Below are positions 52,701-61,700 of a stretch of 64,000 nt of DNA, piece by piece. The stretch is from Chaunax sp. Z400 (taxonomy: Eukaryota; Chordata; Actinopteri; Lophiiformes; Chaunacidae), in contig CM075197.1 in assembly GCA_037577475.1 (NCBI GenBank), forward strand, positions 15,366,518-15,430,517, read 5' to 3'. Positions within the stretch are counted from its first letter, which is position 1, and each line of letters starts with the position of its first letter. Made by a program: the position numbers and the translations under genes. The notes under the pieces were generated by a model that searched no databases, had not been told where the DNA came from, and saw only the letters and a program-made list of their open reading frames with translations.

Positions 52701-55700
52701 TTTCATCCACCCACTCACTCTTTGACAGCGTACAGAGTAGATGCTTTCTCTCATCTCTGAAGACTAAAAATAAACGAGGGTTGTGGGGGAAGGAGGAGAA
52801 GGAGACGAGCGAGAGGGGAAGAAGGAGGCAGACGCTGGTTACACAGCAGTTTTCAGCTCAATTCCTTGTGTAATTCTTTGTGTATGTGAGTGTGTGCCCG
52901 TGCCAGAGTGGGCGTGTATGCAGAAACACACATATGCATGCACACACTCACAGACTCACAGTTTGTCTCTCTGTCTCTTGAGTGTTTCTCCCTCCACGGT
53001 TTCCACAGGCTGAAACAGAAGCAGTGATAGAAGTGTTTGTTTTTGCTCTGCAGCAGAGAAGTCTTACCTCATGTAGAATCTTGTTCTAAAACAGGAAGTC
53101 TGAAACTGATGTGCTTCTCCCCACAATACCCACAGGGCAACCTTACATACATCCTTCAAATAAAAAAAATGCAGTCTATAATTATGGTCATGCAATATGG
53201 GATCGTGATCCCGGACTATCAAAGATGAAAGTTTCCAAATTGATGTTGGATCGTTACTCTAATTCAACAAATGATGTTGCAGTCAAGCAGAAGAGGCACT
53301 GCCTCTTTGCGTTCATGTTGTGTGAGTTCACGTGAGGATTTATCAGAAAGGAAAAGAAATTGGCAAACTGGAATTCGGGGCTTGGAAGCTTTAGCTCATT
53401 CATTCATATTCAAGACAGCAGTCGCATGCTGACTGAGGGCACATTTCAAGGGAGGGAAACAGAGAAAGGATGTTTGAATGGAAGGATAATACATGAAATA
53501 TTACTTAGGGACATGGAAAATTAGGGTTGAGGCAACGTAGGGGAACACAGAAATAGGATTCGAGGAGAAAAATGGTGAGTGAAAGAAAGGTAATGGGTCA
53601 AGACGATGAAATGCAGAGAGTAGCTAAAAAGCAAGGAGAGGGAGGAATGATGGTGTTTTGTCGGAGGTAAACTGTGGTGTCAAGGGCTGTGATGGTTCTG
53701 TCAATAGCAATAAATCTCATATCCTGTGTTTGTACCTATGACAAGTGAGTGATTTCTGTCACATAGGTCAAGGTTAGAACTGCTGTTTGTGTCTGTGCAT
53801 CTTCTTTGATAGTAAAATCCCTATTTTGTACAGTAACTCATCAACAAGCGGTATGTCTTTGAATATGTTTGTCAAAAAAGTTGTATTTTTTGTAGGGGTA
53901 AAGTTTTGTCATTATTTAAACCTTTCTGTTGTCAGGCGATTTGTCCAGTTTCCAGCAACAGTACTGAGCTGAAACAAGTCTCAATAGATGTTTGCCAGAC
54001 TCAGAATATAGTAGCCAAAATCGACTACATGAGATCTGGGCTGGTTTTATGGGCTTATTCCCTTCCCTTAATCCCTTTTATCATTCTTCTCATCCCTGTT
54101 CAAGTATTTTTCTCTCCTCCATCATGCCATCTTTTTCCTAAACAGTCCTGCCGCTTGCTTCTCTTTTTCCTACACCTCGATTCATCCTCTGCCGTTCTCC
54201 CTTTTCTGATCGACAGGAGGATATTGATTTGGGAGCGATGGGTACGCCTGATAATGAGACTCTGAAAGAGAGAGAAACAAAAAAAGGATGGAGAACTTGG
54301 GGGCATGGAGATAGATAGGGAGGAAAAGCGGATTAGAGGAGGGGAGGGCTGAGAGTGTGTTTTTCTCTGACATGGTTTGCCAACTTTGACAAGGCTAGCT
54401 GACTATTTCTCTGCTGGCTTTGAAACAGAAAATCCACAGGGGGTATCAGAGAAAGCATCTGATCCATATCTTGCATAATACACATTAAAACGCGCACACT
54501 CCAAACACCCTTGCATGAAGGGAGTCTTCTCGTGCACACTCACACACAAATGGAAATAAAGCTGGAATTGATACAAGTCCTGTATGTGTGTTTCTTGTGT
54601 TTGTGTATGTATGTGTTCCTATCTCAATCCAGATATCATGCTCTCATATTAAGCCAGCGTGTGACACCATTTGCGACACAGAGGATACAGACTCTCCGTT
54701 CCCTTTCACTTGGCTGTTATTGCTGATATGATGTTTTCCTTCACAGTTTCACGGCTGCACTAAAAAACACAGTTTGTTTCCCCGCCCCATGTCTAAGATA
54801 AGGTGCACTATGTGTTAATTGTATCTGTCAGGTGAACAAAGACTTCTCTTTTCATGTGACTGACAGTTTGAGTCACAGCCTTGTAAACACAGGTGGAGAT
54901 ATGTGCACTGTTGTTTTCTTTGCAGTGACTCCCTCATTTTTTTTTTTTTTGCAAAGCAATGGTTTAATATCAATATTTGTTTTATCTCTGTACCTGCCTG
55001 TCCATGTCAACCACTGCTCCATTTTTAACTCGGAATGTCTCTATCCCTTTTGCCATCTTATCTGTTATTTTCATCATGTATACCTGTTTCTCTCAACTCT
55101 CCACCCAGCCCGATGAGCTCACCAATGTTTTGGAGATTTGCAACATCGTCTTCACCAGCATGTTCACCCTGGAGATGATCCTAAAGCTGACTGCTTTTGG
55201 CTTCTTTGAGTACCTAAGGAACCCCTATAACATCTTTGACGGCATCATCGTCATCATCAGGTCTGCAGTCTACAAAATGATTTGCTGATTGTTAAATTAT
55301 AGCCTTTCAATTTGGCGGCAAGTTGATTATTAGTTAGAAACTCTGTCGCAAACCAGAGAATTCATGAGATTTGCAGCCTCAAGTTCACTCCATTGGAAAA
55401 TAGGAGAGCTTTAGTCCAAACATGTAATGATGTCCAAATAGTGTACATCTTTTTCAAGAAACACTTCAATCTCCAGAAAACAGCCAAACCTAATACTCTA
55501 ATATGATTTTCCATTATTTTCTGTGTATTATGCATATATTATGTGACATATGTAAGCAGTATGGGGATAAAATATATGTAAAATGCAGCAGCATTGCTTA
55601 TCACACTAGTATGGATTTTGTATGGTCATGGAATTTCTATATCTTGAAAACTTTGCAGGAGTGTGTTTTTATTGAATATAAAAGACTAACTTAGACTAGC

Positions 55701-58700
55701 TTCAAATTCTCACTTTATCTCTATCTGTCTCTTTGAAACACACACACACACTCATATCCACCCGATGCTTCTTATTCCCCAGTGTGTGTGAGATCATCGG
55801 CCAGGCAGACGGCGGTCTGTCAGTGCTGAGGACCTTCAGACTGCTAAGGGTCATTAAGCTGGTGAGGTTCATGCCGGCGCTGAGACGGCAGCTGGTGGTG
55901 CTGATGAAGACTATGGACAATGTTGCCACTTTTTGTATGCTGCTCATGCTCTTCATCTTCATCTTCAGGTAACAGAGGGACACAGCGACATGTTTTAAGG
56001 TGGAATATGGCTCAGTGTCAAGAAAAGAGCAAGACACAGAGGGGGCTAGGAGGTGTTAATAGGAATGTGTGGAGTAAGAGAGCACAGATTGTTGTGTTTA
56101 TGTGTACTTGTTTGTCTCTGTGTGTTTGTCCCAGTGTGTAACCTGAGTGTGACATACGGTACTACAGTATATGTCAGGTCAATTGTATTTACAGAACACA
56201 ATATCACACATTTGCCTCAAGGGGTTTTACAATTGGTAAATGCTTCACACAATACCCTGTATCCTTAGACCCTTCATCCACATATGTCTCCTTCTCAGAC
56301 AAACAATAGATGCTGTGAGTACAGAATAGACCTTTAGTTTATCTGAATTTATTTATAATTAAGTATACGTAGTACTGTGCCTGATGGGTGGACAGCCTAA
56401 GACAGGTTGATTTGTTTCCACTCCAAATCTTTGAACACAAAATTAAAGCTGTGATAGAATAGCAGCAGATTAAGACAAAATATAGTAGTTCAGCATGATG
56501 CACATAGAAATGCCTGAACAGTTTCTGCAAGATAATAAGAGCAAAACTTCCAATAATTGGACATCCACCCAATTTGTTTTCCCAGACTGTGTTTCTGTTG
56601 TGTCAAGTCTTTACACTTTGACGTGTCTCCCATCAAAGCTGTGAGTACTGTAACATGTTTATGTGTCAGAAGTATATTTACCATTTATGAATTAAATAAA
56701 GACTCAGTCATTCGACTATGTGGACATTAAAAAGTAGTGGTGAGGGGGCGCAGATGGCGTAGTGGTTAGAGCGCAAGCCCCATGTACCAAGGCCATAGTC
56801 CTCTAGCGGTTCCGACTTGTGGCTATTTGCTGCATGTCTCCCACATTTCTTGTGCCTTTTTTAGAATAAAGGCAAAAATGCCCGAAAAAATAACTTTAAA
56901 AAAAAATCAGTGGTTATATATAATAATAACAATAACAATAAGTGTTGTCCTAATATTTTACAAAATTACTCTATTAAGTATGACAATGAAACATTTCACA
57001 CAGCATTTACAGTGCATCTAAATACATATTGTGATGCAGATGCTGAAAACAGTAATTTACAGTAATGCAGGCTACTGTAATTATTCAGCCTGATTTCTCA
57101 TCTTGATAACCCCCCCATACACACACACCCCCACACACAGTCTCACTTCCCTCCCTTCCCTCCAGTTCCACAGCCGCATAATTCTAGTAGCCCAGTCCTG
57201 CTGGTCTCTTTATGTCTCTGTGTGTTTGTGACTTCGTGTGTGAGTGTATGCATACCTGTCCGCAATTTGTTACCCCTTCAGAACACCAATCAAGCGAAAG
57301 TGTGCCAAGACAGATGGCATCAGAGCTTTTAGCCAGCTAATGCTGAAGTGAGCGAGTGGTTTTGGGCCTGTAAATCTAGCCACTGCAGCTTTTAGTGTGC
57401 ACTTCATGTACAGTGGCACTCAGTTAAGACGTCACCTTTTAAAAACCTCTGCGGAAATTGGTCTATAGAAAGAAGCCATGGATATGAATGACATTGTTTT
57501 GGGGTCACAGTCTTGTGACAAGAGGAAATAGTTTGGTGCAGGTGGATGGAAATAGAGTAAAAAAGTATTTATATGTTTATGAACTGTGATTATCCGTGTT
57601 TTATATGTGTTTTATATCTAAGATAAATAACACACAGGTTATTAATACTCCTTTATACTATTTTCATAATATTTCACACAACGTATGTACAGATTTTGAT
57701 TTTAGTACATGGACCTAACCCTAACCCATAATAATTCTTTATGTTGCCTGCAGGGGTCATTAATACAGAGCCCGTGACATACGTAAATTGTTAATAGACT
57801 TCCTCAATGTACCTGTGAAGAATATTCTTTTTTTTATCACAGCATATGTGGCTGACTTATTGGAGAAACCCCCTCTTGTGTTGCAGCATCTTGGGGATGC
57901 ATATCTTTGGTTGTAAGTTCAGTCTGAAGACAGACGCGGGAGACACGGTTCCTGACAGGAAGAACTTTGACTCCCTGCTCTGGGCCATCGTCACCGTCTT
58001 TCAGGTCATTTCAATGCACACACTTTCAACACTGTTATTTCACACGTATCATGAATGTGCTGTTGAACATGTGCCGTTTTATTTCCCCTGTAGATTCTGA
58101 CTCAGGAGGACTGGAACATGGTGTTGTACAATGGCATGGCATCCACCTCACCATGTGCTGCTCTCTACTTCGTAGCTCTTATGACGTTTGGGAACTACGT
58201 GCTCTTCAATTTACTGGTTGCCATCTTGGTTGAGGGCTTCCAAGCTGAGGTAGGACATTTTGGTTTGGTGCATTGGACCGCCTTCAGTTAACAAAAGAAA
58301 AATTAATGAAACCGAATATGATAAGGGACAAGATAGCCAATTGTGTTGTATGTTTTATTCTTGTTGTTGTTTGTTTGTTTGTTTTTTTGCATGATGCATA
58401 ATATGACACAGTTAATCATGAGTGAAGTTTCTGGACAGTTTTGCATTGAAAAATGTTAGAATTTTGTTGTTTAATTGAAAGAGCTACATGGATATTAATA
58501 AAAAAATCAATTATCTTGCTGCATATATTGTATGCATAGGTTTTGTTCATCGTGAGGAATAAATGAGGAATAAAATGGGTTCAATATTATATCAGAGTGA
58601 CAACCAGTCTTCAGACAATTGTGTTTTAGATCTACATTTGATGAGTAAAAGTAAACCAGGTGGGCTGGAGAGAAGATTGCCCCTTAGATAAATTGCCACT

Positions 58701-61700
58701 AAGAAGAGAGAAACTGATTGGGAGTTCCAATTTAAATTAGCTTGTGATTGATCATTATTTCTACACCTTTCACTCTTTTTCTCACTCGCTGTTTCTTATT
58801 TTACATCTGTTGTCACGTCTCCTCTCGCCATGCCACCTTTCATCTCTTGTCTCACTTTCTCCCTCAACTATTCATTTTCTCTGGCTCTCCCACTCTTCCC
58901 GATACAGGGTGATGCAAATCGCTCTTACTCGGACGATGATAGGTCGTCCTGCAATTTCGAAGAGAATGATAAACACAAAGACTCTCTGCATCTCTCAGGT
59001 ATTACTTCCTCTCGGAGCTTATTGGGTAATCGGTTTTATAAATTTTGGGTCCTGCATGTTTTGTTAAGATTGTGTCATCATTTAACATTCAACAGTCAAA
59101 CAATTATTCAATCATTTTTAGTGAAGAGCCTTTTTTCTTGTCTAATTTATAGCAGAAGTGCATATATGTAAAATTGCCCCTACAATTACTATTTCACACC
59201 ATTACAGACTTCAGTATGAAGCCAAAAGGTGCACAATCATATATGTGCTCTTAGGTCACAGCATGTCTAATCCCCTTGCGTTTTAACTCTCCACAAAAGT
59301 ATCCGCTGGTTTATTGTGCCTTGGGCACAATTGTTCGATTTCCATACCAAAGCATCTTTATCCAGTCTGAAATGTAAGCTGCACAAACTCTGAATTATGC
59401 ATGCCTAATGCCACTTCTCCATCCACTCCTCTACCCTCTTCTCCTTGTAGGCATAACAAACATGATCTCTCCAAGAACCAACCAAAGCATCATGCAGTAC
59501 AGAGTAGCATTTAGCAGCACATTAGGGAGGCCACTGACGATGCCTGATCACGGTACTCCCAAATATTGACATTTAAATGTCAGCTTCCATAGGGGAAAAA
59601 AAACATTTGGAATATTTATGGTTACCTGAGACCTATTCCACCAAATTGACAAACTACTGGCCAATATTCCTGTAATTTCCAGCTCCTGTATGGTGATAAA
59701 GAGTAAATTAAACCATCCTTTGCCTTCTGAGATGGCCATAACAATTTAGGACATTTATTCTGAAAAGTAATTGAAAGAATCTTTTTCTGTTTGCGTGGTG
59801 GTAATAGAGAAGAAGCGGCAGATGGAGGGAAGTCCTCGGAATCTTTCATTCTGTTTTCTCCATTTTATTTCTCCCTCTCACTCACTGCTGTCCACCACTT
59901 CTCCTCTCCACTTTATCTTCCCTGTAGACCCAAAGATTTGTACATTAACCCCTAACGGGCACCTGGACCTGGCCCCACTGTCCCCTGGTCTGATTCCATC
60001 AGAGAGGTTGACCTTTGCTCTCGGCTCCCGAAAGAACAGTGTAATTTCTCTTGGCAGGGCCAACCTGGAGCAGAAGGCTGTGGTAAGTGGAATTTAAGGA
60101 CCGCAAAGAGTGGCTATAAAAAAAGATACATAGCTGTTATCTGTTCATTATGGGTTGATTAACCAGTCAAACAGTATGGAAATAATATTAATGGTCATTT
60201 TAAAAATCAAGTCTTCATATTACAGATTTATATTGCTTTATATATATATATTCCAGTTGTACAGTACGACACATTATTATTTGATTAGCTCATTTTGCTT
60301 AATTATCTATTGCAGTTTATAATGGACTGCTCTCACAAAGCTATTTCATGTGATTTCATTGCTATATTCTCCTTTTTTCTGTTATGATGACATATATGTG
60401 TGTCATTGGATCAGGTTATTTCTGTTAGTATCTCAGACAGAGTAGCTCAGAATCACAGGAGATGGACGAAACCTTCTCTCTGTCTCTTTCTCAGTATCCA
60501 GGCCGAGGTTACCACAACTGGGGCCGCCCACTGCCTCCCCATCCGCAGGCCTTGTGGGCCCGTCGTTCCAGCTGGAACAGCCTGGGAAGATGCCACCCCT
60601 GCTCCTCCTCATCTCCCTCCGCTAGTCCGGCATTCACCCCAACTTCTTCAAGGCCCTTCTACGGCTACGGCCTGGGAGGTCTTGGCGGAATGGTTGGAGG
60701 AAGTCTTCGTATCAGGGGTCCCCGTGCATCTACATCCCCGCACCGCCACCTCGACCATGTCCACCCAAATGAGGAGGAGTCTCTCCTCTCCCCTCCTGCT
60801 CTTGCTCCACAATCACTTCACCTTCCCCATCCTCTGCTTACGGGACACTTTGTACCCAAGAGGGACCGCAGAGCGCTATCCCTAGAGCTGCCCCACCAGC
60901 TGCAGGTGCCAGGACCTCCACACCCTCCACTGCCACCACACCACCAGCTGTCCCCCATGATGCTCCATGCTCACCAGAGGAAAAAAAGCTTCTCAGGGGG
61001 GACGTTAATCAGTCGAGGTGGTGGCGGTAAGCTCAATAGTCTGGGTGGCTTGGGAGGGGGACACCAAGACTGTAATGGGAAGACTCCTCTGTCTCAACTT
61101 CTCCAGTCCCCTCGTAGACACCAAAATGAGCAGGCTGGTGGGGCAAACCCCCAGAGACAGGTGATGGCTGACGTCTTCCCCCAGGTTAACACTCGCAGCA
61201 AGGACCGGGAGGACCTGGATGATGACATTGACTATGTAAGTTCAGTGTGTATGTAAGGTCAAGTGTGTGTTGCAGGGTCGTGATGACCTCTTCTGTCTTT
61301 AATGTCATCATTTTTTTCATAAGGTTCCATGACTTTGTTCACACACGGCATCTGAATACACAAAATAGATTTTGAGAATTTCTATTACATTTTGAGTGTT
61401 TTATTAAACTTGTGCACACCCTTGGTGTTCCCAGTTAAAAATGACCAGTCATTAGAAAGCCCTTTTTGGCTTCCATGGCAACCCCTATGGGAAACTATCC
61501 CCAATAGAATTTTTACCCCATGTGACCCACACCTGTTGGCAATAGCCAAAAACAACTGCAGCATTGTTTCAATGATATCTACAACTTTCTCACAGCTCTG
61601 GTATATAAAGATTTTTTTCAGGCCTTGATCACTTTCATTCTGTGGCAGCATGATGGCCATGTGATATGAGCTCAGGTCAATGAGGCCTACAGGCTATAGT

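Noticed and set aside
53787..54265. Overlapping + strand open frames in the intron before repeat II
   Set aside because: Their hydrophobic translations come from T-rich sequence; no conserved motif or matched splice sites.
56750..56830. Possible tRNA gene
   Set aside because: A and B boxes are present but no cloverleaf can be completed, and the body plus A-rich tail mark it as a SINE.
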